From assembly GCF_003951315.1 (NCBI RefSeq), contig NZ_QLJH01000010.1:1-64000 (forward strand): a stretch of DNA of 64,000 nucleotides, in the 5' to 3' direction. The position numbers were made by a program, and so were the translations under genes. The notes beneath the pieces are model-generated. The model saw only the letters and a program-made list of their open reading frames with translations, was not told the DNA's origin and searched no databases. Shown here piece after piece: positions 1-9,422 of this stretch. The first letter of the stretch is position 1. Each line of letters opens with the position of its first letter. Origin of the DNA: Sphingomonas sp. S-NIH.Pt15_0812 (GTDB lineage: Bacteria > Pseudomonadota > Alphaproteobacteria > Sphingomonadales > Sphingomonadaceae).

Positions 1-1362
1 GGCGAAGGAGAAATGGTCGGACCGGTAATAGCCGCCGCGTTCCGGATTGCTCTCGGTCCCGATCACGCGCCCTTCGCCGGCGACGATCGGCTTGACCAGA
101 TCCTCCAGCTCCGACTTGCCCGCGCCCGCGATCACGAAGTCGCGCGCCAGGCCGTTGACGTTGAGCACGTCCATATTGACCCCGCCGACCGTGCGGCTGA
201 GCGGATAGATGGGATGTTCCGCATAATAGCGCGAACCGAGCAGCCCCGATTCCTCCGCCGTCACCGCCAGGAAGCCGATCGAGCGTTTCGCCGGCCCCGC
301 CTTGGCCTGCGCCTCCGCCAATGCGACCAGCCCGGCGACGCCCGAGGCATTGTCGACCGCGCCGTTGCAGATATCGTCGCCATCGACCGCGTCGCACCGG
401 CCCAGATGATCCCAATGCGCCGAATAGAGGACATAGTCATCGGGCTGCGCGGTGCCCGGCAGCACGCCGATGACGTTCTTGGACGCCTGCCGCCGGATCG
501 TGTTGCGGAAGCTGAGCGACATGCGCGCGTCCAGCGGCACCGCCTTGAAGCCCTTGTGCGTCGCCGCCTCGGCCAGGGCGGTGAAATCCCGGCCCGATGC
601 GGCGAACAGCGCCTGCGCCTGGGGCAGCTGCATCCAGCCGATCACCTGGCTCTGGTCGAGATGATCGCCCTTCTCGTCCAGTTCGAGCTGCGGCCCGGTC
701 CAGGAGGATTGCACCACCGCCCAGGGATAGGCGGCCGGTTCGGTCTGGTGGACGATGATCGCGGCGGCGGCGCCATGCTTGGCCGCATTCTCGAACTTAT
801 AGGGCCAGCGGCCGTACCAGGTCATCGCCCGGCCCTCGAACGGCCCCTCGCGGCCCATGGTCTGCCAGTCGGCGTCGTTGATCAGGATGACGACGGTCTT
901 CCCCTTCACGTCGACGCCGGCATAATCGTCCCAGCCCTTTTCGGGCGCGGTGATGCCATAGCCGACGAAGACGACCGGGCTGTCCTCGACCGCGACCGAC
1001 GGCGTGACGCGATAGGTGCCCGCGACCATGTCGGTGCGATAGGCCAGGCGCTGCGCCGGCTTGCCCGGCACCGTGAAGGTCATCGGCGACATGTCGGTGG
1101 CGGTGATCTCGACCATCGGCACGGCCTGCGTCCATGCGCCGTGATTGCCGGGCTTCAGCCCCGCCGCCTTGAACCGCTCGATGATGTACGCGACCGTCTT
1201 CTCCTCGCCCGCCGTGGTCGGCGCGCGGCCCTCATAGGCGTCGGACGACAGCGTCTGGGTGACGGTCTTCAGCGTCTCCGGCGAGATGGCGGGCGTGGGC
1301 GCGGTCTGCGCAAGGGCGGGCGCGGCGACGGTGGCGAGCAGGGCGAGGATGGTGAGGCGCAT
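1..1362 (-). CDS. M28-family metallopeptidase, secreted (C-terminus outside window)
   Basis: Secreted zinc aminopeptidase-like protein of the M28 family, which uses two metal ions to remove N-terminal residues. The frame runs off the left edge after 454 codons. It starts at an ATG followed by a signal peptide of about 19 residues ending ALAQ. A PA-like insert lies around residues 130-250 and the catalytic domain follows. All five expected metal ligands or catalytic positions are visible: His in SAHWDHLG (about residue 315), Asp in GAVDNASG (about 336), the Glu pair in TAEESG (about 370), Asp in VNMDVLN, and the last His in SDHFSF just before the edge. Roughly the last 100 residues are probably missing compared with usual family length. 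The substrate cannot be predicted. Confidence 0.9.
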   Translation of the reverse strand, partial: MRLTILALLATVAAPALAQTAPTPAISPETLKTVTQTLSSDAYEGRAPTTAGEEKTVAYIIERFKAAGLKPGNHGAWTQAVPMVEITATDMSPMTFTVPGKPAQRLAYRTDMVAGTYRVTPSVAVEDSPVVFVGYGITAPEKGWDDYAGVDVKGKTVVILINDADWQTMGREGPFEGRAMTWYGRWPYKFENAAKHGAAAAIIVHQTEPAAYPWAVVQSSWTGPQLELDEKGDHLDQSQVIGWMQLPQAQALFAASGRDFTALAEAATHKGFKAVPLDARMSLSFRNTIRRQASKNVIGVLPGTAQPDDYVLYSAHWDHLGRCDAVDGDDICNGAVDNASGVAGLVALAEAQAKAGPAKRSIGFLAVTAEESGLLGSRYYAEHPIYPLSRTVGGVNMDVLNVNGLARDFVIAGAGKSELEDLVKPIVAGEGRVIGTESNPERGGYYRSDHFSFA

Positions 1363-1420
1363 GGTGTCTCCTGGATGCGCCCCATGGTGTGGCCGGGGTC
1401 GCCGCGCCGAGCAAATGAAA

Positions 1421-1470
1421 AGGCACGAAAAAAGGCGGCCCCCGCCAGGGGGACCGCCCGTTTTCGTGCT
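1421..1470 (-). terminator. Rho-independent terminator of rpsD, probably bidirectional
   Basis: A GC-rich hairpin (arms GGCGG-CCCCC and GGGGG-ACCGCC, loop GCCA, one bulged base) sits between the rpsD stop and the peptidase start. On the minus strand it is followed by a run of six T. The flanks AGGCACGAAAA and TTTTCGTGCT are also complementary, so the structure could stop transcription from either side. Confidence 0.8.
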
Positions 1471-1487
1471 CGTGGTCGAACCGTCGG

Positions 1488-2102
1488 TTAGCGCGAGTAG
1501 AACTCGACGACCAGGTTCGGCTCCATCTTCACCGGATAGGGCACCTCGTCCAGCGTCGGGACGCGAACGAAGGTGATCTTGGCGTTGCCGTCCGGCGCGA
1601 CGTAATCGGGCACTTCACGCTCGGCGAGGTTCTGCGCCTCGAGCACCAGCGCCATTTCCTTGGCCTTGGTGCCCAGCGTGATCTCGTCGCCGACGAAGCA
1701 GCGACGCGACGCGATGTTGCACTTCACGCCGTTGACGCGGATGTGGCCGTGGCTGACCAGCTGGCGGGCGGCGAAGATCGTCGGGGCGAACTTGGCGCGA
1801 TAGACGATCATGTCCAGGCGCTGCTCCAGCAGACCGATCAGGTTCTGCGAGGTGTCGCCCTTCATGCGGGCGGCCTCCTGGTAGCATTGCTTGAACTGCT
1901 TCTCGGTGACGTCGCCGTAATAGCCCTTCAGCTTCTGCTTGGCGCGCAGCTGGATGCCATAGTCGGAGACCTTGCCCTTGCGGCGCTGGCCGTGCTGGCC
2001 GGGGCCGTATTCGCGCTTGTTGACCGGCGACTTGGGGCGGCCCCAGATGTTCTCGCCGAGACGGCGATCGAGCTTGTGCTTGGCGCTATGGCGCTTCGAC
2101 AT
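1488..2102 (-). CDS. rpsD: 30S ribosomal protein S4
   Basis: Primary rRNA-binding protein of the small subunit that starts assembly of the 30S body and helps decoding fidelity. The 204-residue product begins [20 protein letters not shown], matches normal family length and ends in the conserved VVEFYSR. The S4 RNA-binding domain lies at about residues 94-155 ([28 protein letters not shown]). An in-frame ATG five codons upstream exists, but AAGGAATT lies directly before the chosen ATG and decides the start. The gene is monocistronic here and ends at a strong terminator. Confidence 0.98.
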   Translation of the reverse strand: MSKRHSAKHKLDRRLGENIWGRPKSPVNKREYGPGQHGQRRKGKVSDYGIQLRAKQKLKGYYGDVTEKQFKQCYQEAARMKGDTSQNLIGLLEQRLDMIVYRAKFAPTIFAARQLVSHGHIRVNGVKCNIASRRCFVGDEITLGTKAKEMALVLEAQNLAEREVPDYVAPDGNAKITFVRVPTLDEVPYPVKMEPNLVVEFYSR

Positions 2103-2296
2103 CGTAATTCCTTGCAACTGACAACAACGTTGGTCCCGGTATCGCTCCGCGACTCGGACGAATGAGGATTCTCATGCGCAGGAGAGCAGGGCCGCCGCTT
2201 CACCGGGATGCGGGGCCGATTGCGAAGGGGCGCGCCTAGCCGCAGGCGGCCCCGGAGTCAAGCTGACGGGTCAAGCTGGCGCCGGGGCGGACGGGA

Positions 2297-2542
2297 TCAG
2301 CGCGGCGCGCCGGTCCGCCCGCCATTGATGCGCCGAGCGTTTTCCGCCGCGCCCGCATTGGCGCTGTCGATCGCGGCCCACTCCGCCTTGCTGTGGCAGG
2401 TGCGCTTGGCCATGATCGAGCCGAGCGGCACCTCCTTGCGGCAGACCGGCTTCTCGGTCGCGACCGGCGTGGGCGCGGCGGCGGGCGTTTCCGGCGCGGT
2501 CGTCTGGGCGGCAAGGGCGGCAGACAGCAAGAGCATGAACAT
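2297..2542 (-). CDS. Small secreted protein, unknown function
   Basis: An 81-residue product with a short hydrophobic N-terminus (MFMLLLSAALAAQ), an Ala/Pro-rich linker, and a C-terminal block with two Cys in CRKEVPLGSIMAKRTCHSKAEW. The two Cys could form a disulphide in the periplasm. An AGGGAAAA ribosome-binding site precedes the ATG. Longer upstream reading of this frame has no coding character. I recognise this kind of Cys-containing small exported protein as common in sphingomonads but cannot give a function. Confidence 0.7.
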   Translation of the reverse strand: MFMLLLSAALAAQTTAPETPAAAPTPVATEKPVCRKEVPLGSIMAKRTCHSKAEWAAIDSANAGAAENARRINGGRTGAPR

Positions 2543-2656
2543 GGGCGGTTTTCCCTGAATAAGAGACAGGGGATATGACCTGAAATCCCAGGCGAATGCA
2601 AAGCCTGATCGTGATGCCGCATTGGCGGGGCCGACCGGCACCGCTAGAGCGACCCC

Positions 2657-2965
2657 ATGTCCGACACGATCCTGCCCGGCCCCGATTGCACCACCATGAC
2701 CGAGGTCCGCGCCGGCGTCGACGCGCTCGACCGCGAACTGGTCGCGCTGCTCGCCCGGCGCTTCGCCTATATGGACGCGGCCGCGCGGATCAAACCGGCG
2801 CGCGGCGCGGTGCGCGACGAGGCGCGCAAGGCCGAGGTCATCGCCCATGCCCGGGCCGAGGCGGAGCGGCTCGGCCTGCCGGCGGCGGTGATCGCCGACC
2901 TATGGGAGCGGCTGGTCGAGGCCTCGATCGCCTATGAGCTCGACCGGTTCGATCGCACCCGCTGA
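2657..2965 (+). CDS. Chorismate mutase, AroQ class
   Basis: Cytoplasmic enzyme converting chorismate to prephenate for phenylalanine and tyrosine synthesis. The 102-residue single-domain protein has the AroQ features: VRAGVDALDRELVALLARRF with the conserved Arg and Asp in helix 1, AARIKPARGAVRDEARKAEVI with the Lys/Arg active-site residues, and a final helix LWERLVEASIAYEL. A PchB-type isochorismate-pyruvate lyase is the main alternative for this fold, but no salicylate or siderophore genes are nearby. Its 3' end overlaps the convergent methyltransferase gene by 66 bp. Confidence 0.88.
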   Translation: MSDTILPGPDCTTMTEVRAGVDALDRELVALLARRFAYMDAAARIKPARGAVRDEARKAEVIAHARAEAERLGLPAAVIADLWERLVEASIAYELDRFDRTR

Positions 2966-3709
2966 CTCCTCCGCGCGGCCCCGCCGCAGCTTCGCGCCCT
3001 CCAGCGCCGACAGCACGCCGCGCAGCGTGCGGACCTCCTGGCTCGACCAGCCCGGCTTGGTCAACAACGTGCGCAGCGTGCGGCGGGTCGTCTCCTTGCG
3101 CTCGGGCGGGAAGTAGAAATGCGCCGCCTCCAGCATCGAATCGAGCTGGCCGATCATCCCTTCCAGCTCGCCCTGCGGGGCCGGGGGCGGCAGGTCGGTT
3201 TCGGGCGGCTGCGCCAGCGACTGGTGCTTGGACCATTCATAGGCGACCAGGATCACCGCCTGCGCCAGGTTGAGGCTGCCGAACTCCGGGTTGATCGGCA
3301 CGGTGACGATGGTGCGGGCCAGCGCGACATCGTCGGTCTCCAGTCCCGATCGCTCGGGCCCGAACAGGAAGGCGCTGCGCCCCGGCGCGGCCTGGATCGC
3401 GGTGGCGGCCTCCTCGGGCGTGACGACGGGCTTGGTCACGCCCCGCTTGCGCACCGTGGTGGCATAGACATGGGCGCAGTCCGCCACCGCCTCGGCGACC
3501 GAATCGAACAGGGTCGCCCCCTCCAGCACCAGGTCCGCGCCGGAGGCTGCGGGGCCGGCCTGGGGATTGGGCCAGCCGTCGCGCGGCGCCACCAGCCGCA
3601 GCTCGGTCAGGCCGAAATTGAGCATGGCGCGGGCGGCCTTGCCGATATTCTCGCCCAATTGCGGGCGGACCAGGACGATCACGGGCTTGGGGGCGGGCGA
3701 AGAAGACAT
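2900..3709 (-). CDS. SPOUT-family tRNA/rRNA methyltransferase, TrmJ type
   Basis: A 269-residue S-adenosylmethionine-dependent RNA 2'-O-ribose methyltransferase of the SpoU/TrmD superfamily. TrmJ modifies position 32 of tRNA. Motifs seen are RPQLGENIGKAARAMLNFG near the N-terminus, FLFGPERSGLETDDV (motif 2) and PINPEFGSLNLAQAV (motif 3), which form the trefoil-knot cofactor site. The C-terminal 100 residues form a helical extension as in TrmJ. ATG start at 3709. The last 22 codons are antisense to the end of the chorismate mutase gene, so both 3' ends are constrained on both strands. Confidence 0.88.
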   Translation of the reverse strand: MSSSPAPKPVIVLVRPQLGENIGKAARAMLNFGLTELRLVAPRDGWPNPQAGPAASGADLVLEGATLFDSVAEAVADCAHVYATTVRKRGVTKPVVTPEEAATAIQAAPGRSAFLFGPERSGLETDDVALARTIVTVPINPEFGSLNLAQAVILVAYEWSKHQSLAQPPETDLPPPAPQGELEGMIGQLDSMLEAAHFYFPPERKETTRRTLRTLLTKPGWSSQEVRTLRGVLSALEGAKLRRGRAEESAGAIEPVELIGDRGLDQPLP

Positions 3710-3751
3710 GTGGTCCCTTTTCCGCGTCTGACGCCCAAAGTCGAGCGGGCG

Positions 3752-4792
3752 CTACAATTCGATGCGCGTCGCTTCCGTGGAAAGGTCGGCGAACAGCGCC
3801 GCCTCCGTGCCGGTCATCCAGGTCTGCCCGCGCCCGTCCAGCCGCGCGAACAGCGCCGCGCGCCGGCCGGGGTCGAGATGCGCGGCGACTTCGTCGAGCA
3901 GCAGCACCGGCGCGCGGCCGGTCCGGTCCGCGACCAGCTCGGCATGGGCCAGGACGATGCCGATCAGCAGCGCCTTCTGCTCGCCGGTCGAGGCGAGCGC
4001 CGCGCCTTGCGCCTTCTCGCGATGGATGACCGACAGGTCGGCGCGATGCGGGCCGATGAGCGTGCGGCCGGCGGCGGCGTCGCGGCGGCGCCCCAGCGCC
4101 AGCGCGCGGGCGAAGGACTCGACCTGCATCGGCTCGCCCAGCAGGTGCAGCCGGGCATGGGGAAAGGCCCCTGCCGCCGCCGCGTCGAGCCGTTCGGCGA
4201 GCAGCGCGACCGTCTCCAGCCGCGCCGCGTCGAGCGCCGCGCCATGCTCGGCCATGCGCGCCTCCAGCGCGGTCAGCCATTCGGAATCGGCGGGATGCTC
4301 GCCCGCCAGCAGCCGGTTGCGCTCGCGCATCGCCGCCTCGTAGCGGCTGGCATGGCCGGCATGGGCCGGCGACAGGGCGAGCACCAGCCGGTCGAGGAAG
4401 CGCCGCCGCTCGCCCGCCGGCTCGACGAACAGCCGGTCGGTGGCGGGGGTGAGCCAGAGCGGCGTGATCCACTCGGTCAGCCCGGTCGCGGTGGCGGGCG
4501 CGCCCTGGATGCGGACGATGCGGCGATCCGGCGCGGGGGCCTGGGTGCCGGTGGCCAGCTCAACGCCCGCGACGCTCGCCGCCACGCCCCAGCCGCCCGG
4601 TCCCCCCTGCCGCGCCATCGCCGCCAGCGGCGCGCGGCGCAGCCCGCGGCCGGGCGTGAGCAGCGACACCGCCTCCAGCACATTGGTCTTCCCCGCCCCG
4701 TTCGCGCCGGTCAGCACCACGAAGCCGGGGCCGGGCGACAGGCTCAGCGCGTCATGGTTGCGGAAATCGCTGAGGGTGAGGCGGTCGAGCAA
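3752..4792 (-). CDS. recF: DNA replication and repair protein RecF
   Basis: SMC-like ATPase that loads RecA at gaps in single-stranded DNA and supports restart of stalled forks. Walker A is [10 protein letters not shown] near residue 30, the signature is STGEQKALL, and Walker B is [13 protein letters not shown] near the C-terminus. The frame is open upstream, but the residues there are not RecF-like. The conserved N-terminus [13 protein letters not shown] follows a TTG codon at 4792, giving 346 residues. The next ATG upstream (4924) would lie inside vapC. No Shine-Dalgarno precedes the TTG. It lies 16 bp after the vapC stop, so coupled translation is plausible. Confidence 0.93.
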   Translation of the reverse strand: MLDRLTLSDFRNHDALSLSPGPGFVVLTGANGAGKTNVLEAVSLLTPGRGLRRAPLAAMARQGGPGGWGVAASVAGVELATGTQAPAPDRRIVRIQGAPATATGLTEWITPLWLTPATDRLFVEPAGERRRFLDRLVLALSPAHAGHASRYEAAMRERNRLLAGEHPADSEWLTALEARMAEHGAALDAARLETVALLAERLDAAAAGAFPHARLHLLGEPMQVESFARALALGRRRDAAAGRTLIGPHRADLSVIHREKAQGAALASTGEQKALLIGIVLAHAELVADRTGRAPVLLLDEVAAHLDPGRRAALFARLDGRGQTWMTGTEAALFADLSTEATRIEL

Positions 4793-4808
4793 GGGGCGGG
4801 GTCGGCAA

Positions 4809-5234
4809 TCAGATATGGAAGCGATGCACCGGCACACCGAGAATGGTGGCGCGGTCGGCCATGACACGGTCCAAGGTCGCGACGCCCAGGTCGCGGTCGC
4901 GCACGATCGCCAGGTGCAACGCATCGCCCGATCGCAAGGTGGATTGGGGTGCGCCGATCAGCACGGACGCCAGGCGAAAATGGCGGGGACGAATCGGTAG
5001 CACGCGACACCCGGCGGCAAGCCGATCCCAGACCGCCAGCACCCGCTCCGCCCCATCCTGATCGAAGTCGCCGCGCCGACGCTTCATCGCGATGGCACTG
5101 GTGAATTCCGTACCGACCCATTCACTGATCGCCAGCGAGTCTGTGATCTGCTGCGCAAGCCATGCCTGGACCGGTTCGCTGCCGATCTCGCCGGTCAGCG
5201 CCGCCACGAACACCGACGTGTCGCAATAGATCAT
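4809..5234 (-). CDS. vapC: PIN-domain ribonuclease toxin, VapC type
   Basis: Toxin of a type II toxin-antitoxin pair. PIN-domain VapC proteins cleave specific RNAs, often tRNA, with Mg2+ held by acidic residues. The 141-residue protein shows the PIN acidic set: Asp5 (YCDTSVF), Glu38 (ISEWVGTEF), Asp104 (SGDALHLAI) and Asp122 (TLDRVMAD). Its ATG follows the antitoxin TGA with no gap (TGAATG), typical of a translationally coupled pair. Its stop lies 16 bp before the TTG of recF, so it may share a transcript with recF. Confidence 0.9.
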   Translation of the reverse strand: MIYCDTSVFVAALTGEIGSEPVQAWLAQQITDSLAISEWVGTEFTSAIAMKRRRGDFDQDGAERVLAVWDRLAAGCRVLPIRPRHFRLASVLIGAPQSTLRSGDALHLAIVRDRDLGVATLDRVMADRATILGVPVHRFHI

Positions 5235-5483
5235 TCAATAACGATCCGAGTCGCGGAGCGTCCGAACCGCATCACCGCAACGATCGGTGCTAGGAGGCAG
5301 GCTTGCGGTCAATGCCTGCAATGTCGCCAGGTCGACGATGGCCCTTCGTTTGCTCGCGGCGGCGGGCACGAGCTTCGCCACCACGCGTCCATCCCGCATG
5401 ATAGCGACCCGCTCGCCCTCGACGGCACGTTCGACCAGATCGGACAGTCGTTCGTCTCGGTCGGACAAATGATAGGCGTCCAT
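5235..5483 (-). CDS. vapB: Antitoxin, Phd/VapB type
   Basis: An 82-residue partner of the adjacent PIN toxin. The N-terminal half (SDRDERLSDLVERAVEGERVAIMRDG, VVAKLVPA) has the Phd/YefM pattern of a dimerising DNA-binding domain. The C-terminal half (ATLQALTASLPPS) would wrap the toxin. ATG at 5483 is chosen because AAGGG lies seven bases upstream; a GTG two codons earlier is also possible. Antitoxins of this type usually repress their own promoter, which would lie in the 60 bp between this gene and dnaN. Confidence 0.85.
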   Translation of the reverse strand: MDAYHLSDRDERLSDLVERAVEGERVAIMRDGRVVAKLVPAAASKRRAIVDLATLQALTASLPPSTDRCGDAVRTLRDSDRY

Positions 5484-5544
5484 CGCCACACCCTTCCACT
5501 ATCGCCCGATCACCCGCCGTCGAGCGACCGGATGGGATGCGGGT

Positions 5545-6660
5545 TTATACCCGCATCGGCATCAGCACGTACAGCGCGGGCGCCTTGTCGTTCTCGCGGA
5601 TCAGCGTCGGCGCGCTGGCATCGGCCAGGTGGACCTCGACCAGGTCGCTGTCGATCTGGCCCAGGATGTCGAGCAGATAGCGGCTGTTGAAGCCGATCTC
5701 GAACGGCGTCGACGTATATTCGCCGGGCACTTCCTCGGCCGCCGTGCCGTTTTCCGGGCTGCTGACCGACAGGGTGATCTTGTCGCGGTCCAGCGCCATC
5801 TTCACCGCGCGGGTCTTCTCGGTCGCGATGGTGGAGACGCGGTCGACGCCCTCCATGAAGCTCTTGGGGTCGAGCTTCAGGATCTTGTCGTTGCCGGTCG
5901 GGATGACGCGCGAATAATCGGGGAAGGTGCCGTCGATCAGCTTGGAGGTCAGGATCGCCCGGCCCAGGTCGAAGCGGATCTTGGTGCCCGACAGCGACAC
6001 GCCGACCGACCCGTCCACCTCGTCGAGCAGCTTGCGCAGCTCGGCGACGCATTTGCGCGGCACGATCACGTCCGGCATCTGCTCGGCGCCCTCGGGACGC
6101 GGCATGGTGACGCGCGCCAGCCGGTGGCCGTCGGTCGCCGCCGCCTTCAGCACCGGCTCCGGCCCGTCGGTGGCGACGTGCAGGAAGATGCCGTTCAGGT
6201 AATAGCGCGTCTCCTCGGTGGAGATGGCGAAGCGGGTCTTGTCGATGATCTGCTTCAGCGTCTCGGCCGGCAGCTCGAACTGGGTCGGCAGCTCACCCTC
6301 GGCGATCACCGGGAAATCGTCGCGCGGCAGCGTGCCGAGCGAGAAGCGGGCGCGGCCGGCGACGATGGTCATGCGCCCCTCGGCGGCGGACAGCGACACC
6401 TGCGCCCCCTCGGGCAGCTTGCGCGCGATGTCGAACAGCGTGTGCGCGGACACGGTGGTCGATCCGGGCTGGTCGACCGCGGCGGACACCTGCTCGTTGA
6501 TCTGCAGGTCGAGGTCGGTCGCCATCATCTTCAGATGGCCGTCGGTGGTCGCCTCGAGCAGGACGTTGGACAGGATGGGGATGGTGTTGCGGCGCTCCAC
6601 CACCGATTGCACATGGCTCAGCCCCTTCAGGAGCGTCGCGCGTTCGATCGTCGCCTTCAT
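5545..6660 (-). CDS. dnaN: DNA polymerase III beta subunit (sliding clamp)
   Basis: Ring-shaped processivity clamp of the replicative polymerase. It also binds repair polymerases, ligase and MutS through its hydrophobic pocket. The 371-residue product has full family length with three repeated clamp domains: MKATIERATLLKGLSHVQ, a middle domain from about 130, and a third ending in YVLMPMRV, whose last residues line the protein-binding pocket. dnaN and recF are commonly neighbours; here a VapBC pair separates them. dnaA is not in the window. Confidence 0.98.
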   Translation of the reverse strand: MKATIERATLLKGLSHVQSVVERRNTIPILSNVLLEATTDGHLKMMATDLDLQINEQVSAAVDQPGSTTVSAHTLFDIARKLPEGAQVSLSAAEGRMTIVAGRARFSLGTLPRDDFPVIAEGELPTQFELPAETLKQIIDKTRFAISTEETRYYLNGIFLHVATDGPEPVLKAAATDGHRLARVTMPRPEGAEQMPDVIVPRKCVAELRKLLDEVDGSVGVSLSGTKIRFDLGRAILTSKLIDGTFPDYSRVIPTGNDKILKLDPKSFMEGVDRVSTIATEKTRAVKMALDRDKITLSVSSPENGTAAEEVPGEYTSTPFEIGFNSRYLLDILGQIDSDLVEVHLADASAPTLIRENDKAPALYVLMPMRV

Positions 6661-6822
6661 ATCATCCCCCAGGCCCGACTTCGGCCGATTTGGATTGCAG
6701 TCCTAGCCGATTGACCGGGAGGAGCAAGCATTCCTCCCTTCGTCAGCCAGCCAAATCTGGCGGTTCAACGCGGTTTGCCGTTGCATCGCTCCGCCCGAGG
6801 ATCGACATGCCCGCGCATGAGG

Positions 6823-7320
6823 ATGGCGCGACACATGGGATTGCTGGCCGCCCTGTGGCTGATCGCGGCCGGGCCGGTGGCGGCGCGCGAGACGATCGGC
6901 GTGTGGCGCAGCTGGGGCGCGTTCCGCGACCGCGACCGCTGCTATGCCATTGCCGGCCCCGCCTCGGCGGGCGGCGCGTCGCGCTGGCGCCCCTTCGCCA
7001 GCGTCGCGCGCTGGACCGAGGCGAGCGCGGGGCGGGGCCTGCGCGCCTCGCTCCACGTCCGGCTCAGCCGCGAGCGCGACCGCTCCGCGCCCGTCACGCT
7101 GACGGTCGGCGAGCGGCGGTTCGCGCTGGTCGGCAACGGCGTCGACGCCTTCGCCACCGATGCGGCGAGCGACCGGGCGATCGTCGCGGCGCTGCGCGGC
7201 GCGCGCAGCATGAGCATCGAGACGGTCGGCGTGCGCGGCCGCCCCTTCGCCGACAGCTATGCCCTACGCGGCGCGGCCACCGCGATCGATGCGGCGATCC
7301 TGGCCTGTGCGGGACGATAG
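6823..7320 (+). CDS. Secreted protein, possibly IalB-like
   Basis: A 165-residue exported protein: signal peptide [21 protein letters not shown], then a mature domain with [40 protein letters not shown] and a final helix with Cys (AAILACAGR). The two Cys, one near each end, could pair. The pattern of strands and the RCYAI segment resemble proteins annotated as invasion-associated locus B (IalB) family in related genomes, but the match is from memory and weak. Two upstream ATG codons give longer N-termini; the chosen ATG gives the cleanest signal peptide. Confidence 0.7.
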   Translation: MARHMGLLAALWLIAAGPVAARETIGVWRSWGAFRDRDRCYAIAGPASAGGASRWRPFASVARWTEASAGRGLRASLHVRLSRERDRSAPVTLTVGERRFALVGNGVDAFATDAASDRAIVAALRGARSMSIETVGVRGRPFADSYALRGAATAIDAAILACAGR

Positions 7321-7399
7321 AAAGGCCCGACGAAGCCACCGGTCCGGATGGTTCCGTGAGACAGTGGAAAAAGCCTCGCGGATCGGCTATAGGCGCGCG

Positions 7400-8626
7400 A
7401 TGCAGACAGCCGCGAACCTGATGCCCATTCCGGGGCATGTCGATCCCGTGCCCGTGCCCCGCGCGGCCGCACCTCGCAGCGACGGGCGGGTCGACCTGAT
7501 CGGCCTGACCCGCGACCAGATTCGCGCCGCGCTCGAATCGGCGGGGCTGGAGCCCAAGCAGGCGAAGCTGCGCGCCAAGCAGATCTTCCACTGGCTCTAC
7601 AATCGCGGCGCGACCGAATTCGCGCAGATGACCGATATCGCCAAGGCGCAGCATCCCTGGCTGACCGAGCGATTCGTGGTCGGCCGGCCCGAGGTGGTCG
7701 AGGCGCAGGTGTCGACCGACGGCACGCGCAAATGGCTGCTCCGCTCGCCCGACGGGCAGGATTACGAGGCGGTGTTCATCCCCGATGCGGATCGCGGCAC
7801 CCTGTGCGTGTCGAGCCAGGTCGGCTGCACGCTCAACTGCACCTTCTGCCACACCGGCACGATGCGGCTGGTGCGCAACCTGACCGCTGGCGAGATCGTC
7901 GGTCAGGTGATGCTGGCGCGCGACGCGCTGGGCGAATGGCCGTCCCAGCCGGAGGGGCGGATGCTCACCAACATCGTGATGATGGGGATGGGCGAGCCGC
8001 TCTATAATTTCGACCATGTCCGCGACGCGCTGAAGCTGGTGATGGACGGCGACGGCCTGGCCCTGTCCAAGCGACGCATCACCCTGTCGACCAGCGGCGT
8101 GGTGCCGATGATGGCGCGCGCCGGCGAGGAGATCGGCGTCAACCTGGCGGTGTCGCTCCATGCGGTGACCAAGGAGGTGCGCGACGAGATCGTGCCGCTC
8201 AACCGCAAATACGGCATCGAGGAGCTGCTCCAGGCATGCGCCGACTATCCGGGCGCGAACAATGCGCGGCGCATCACCTTCGAATATGTGATGCTGAAGG
8301 ACAAGAACGACTCGGACGAGGAGGCCCACGAACTGGTCCGCCTGCTGCGCAAGTACCGCCTGCCGGCCAAGGTCAATCTGATCCCCTTCAACCCCTGGCC
8401 CGGCGCGCCCTATGACACGTCGACGCCGGAGCGGGTGCGGCGCTTCTCCGATATCATCTTCGAGGCGGGCATCTCCGCGCCCGTCCGCACCCCGCGTGGT
8501 CGCGACATCGACGCCGCCTGCGGGCAGTTGAAGACCGCCGCCGAGAAGAAGTCGCGCGCCGAGCGCGACCGCGAGGCGGCGGCGGACGCGGCCGCCCAGG
8601 CCCCGACCGAAACCGCCGCCGCCTGA
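7400..8626 (+). CDS. rlmN: 23S rRNA (adenine2503-C2)/tRNA (adenine37-C2) methyltransferase
   Basis: Radical-SAM enzyme that methylates carbon 2 of A2503 in the peptidyl-transferase centre and A37 in several tRNAs. The 408-residue protein carries the 4Fe-4S motif CTLNCTFC (Cys143, 147, 150), the SAM-binding segment [14 protein letters not shown], and a late Cys in DIDAACGQL corresponding to the catalytic methyl-carrying Cys. The Ala/Glu-rich tail after residue 385 is a lineage-specific extension. The frame is open further upstream, but family similarity begins after the ATG at 7400. Confidence 0.96.
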   Translation: MQTAANLMPIPGHVDPVPVPRAAAPRSDGRVDLIGLTRDQIRAALESAGLEPKQAKLRAKQIFHWLYNRGATEFAQMTDIAKAQHPWLTERFVVGRPEVVEAQVSTDGTRKWLLRSPDGQDYEAVFIPDADRGTLCVSSQVGCTLNCTFCHTGTMRLVRNLTAGEIVGQVMLARDALGEWPSQPEGRMLTNIVMMGMGEPLYNFDHVRDALKLVMDGDGLALSKRRITLSTSGVVPMMARAGEEIGVNLAVSLHAVTKEVRDEIVPLNRKYGIEELLQACADYPGANNARRITFEYVMLKDKNDSDEEAHELVRLLRKYRLPAKVNLIPFNPWPGAPYDTSTPERVRRFSDIIFEAGISAPVRTPRGRDIDAACGQLKTAAEKKSRAERDREAAADAAAQAPTETAAA

Positions 8627-8642
8627 TCCGGGGCGGGCGGCG

Positions 8643-9401
8643 GTGATCGATGCCGGCGCGGTGGCGCTCGCGGCCGTTGCCGGCCTGGTCGGCGGCGGGA
8701 TGAACGCGCTGGCGGGGGGCGGCACCTTCGCCACCATGCCGGCGCTGCTCGGGCTCGGCACGCCGGCCAATGTCGCCAACGCCACGTCGAACCTGGCGCT
8801 GATGCCGGGGGCCTGGGCCAGCGCCTGGGCGTTCCGCGACGAGCTGCGCCCCGTGGGCGGCGTATCGGTGCGGGTGCTGGCGGCGATCACCTTCGCGGGC
8901 GGGCTGCTGGGCAGCGTGCTGCTGGTCGCGACGCCGGGCCGCGCCTTCGACGTGATCGTGCCATGGCTGCTGCTGATCGCCTTCCTGGCCATCGCCTTCG
9001 GGCGCCGGGCCGGTGACTGGCTGCGCGACCGGGTGACGATCGGCACATCGACGCTGATGATCGTGCAGGCGGTGCTGGGCACCTATGGCGGCTATTTCGG
9101 CGGCGGCGTCGGCATCATGACCACCGCCACCTATGGCCTGTTGGCGGGCGAGTCGGTGCGGTCGATGTTCGCGCCGCGCACGCTGATGCTGGCGGTGGCG
9201 AATTTCGCGGCGGCGCTGGTCTTCATGGCCACCGGGCTGGTGCGGTGGGAGCTGTGCCTGCCGATGCTCGTCGGCGGCCTGCTCGGCGGCTGGCTGGGCG
9301 CGTCGCTGGGCAAGGCGTTGCCGCCCTCGGTGGTTCGCGGCTGGACGCTGCTGGTGACGGCGGCGACGACGATCGTCTTCTTCGTGCGGGCGTACGGGTG
9401 A
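8643..9401 (+). CDS. TauE/SafE-family membrane permease
   Basis: A 252-residue inner-membrane protein with about eight hydrophobic segments, matching the TauE/SafE family of putative sulphite or organosulphonate exporters. Typical features are the duplicated Gly-rich loops AGLVGGGMNALAGGGTF (N-terminal repeat) and LGTYGGYFGGGVGI (C-terminal repeat). It starts at GTG only 16 bp after the rlmN stop, so the two are probably cotranscribed. The transported ion cannot be told from sequence. Confidence 0.85.
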   Translation: MIDAGAVALAAVAGLVGGGMNALAGGGTFATMPALLGLGTPANVANATSNLALMPGAWASAWAFRDELRPVGGVSVRVLAAITFAGGLLGSVLLVATPGRAFDVIVPWLLLIAFLAIAFGRRAGDWLRDRVTIGTSTLMIVQAVLGTYGGYFGGGVGIMTTATYGLLAGESVRSMFAPRTLMLAVANFAAALVFMATGLVRWELCLPMLVGGLLGGWLGASLGKALPPSVVRGWTLLVTAATTIVFFVRAYG

Positions 9402-9422
9402 TTCGGAACGCCTGACGGCTCG

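Noticed and set aside
5490-6800. Possible replication origin near dnaN/recF.
   Set aside because: No cluster of DnaA boxes (TTATCCACA-like) or AT-rich unwinding region is visible, and dnaA is not present.
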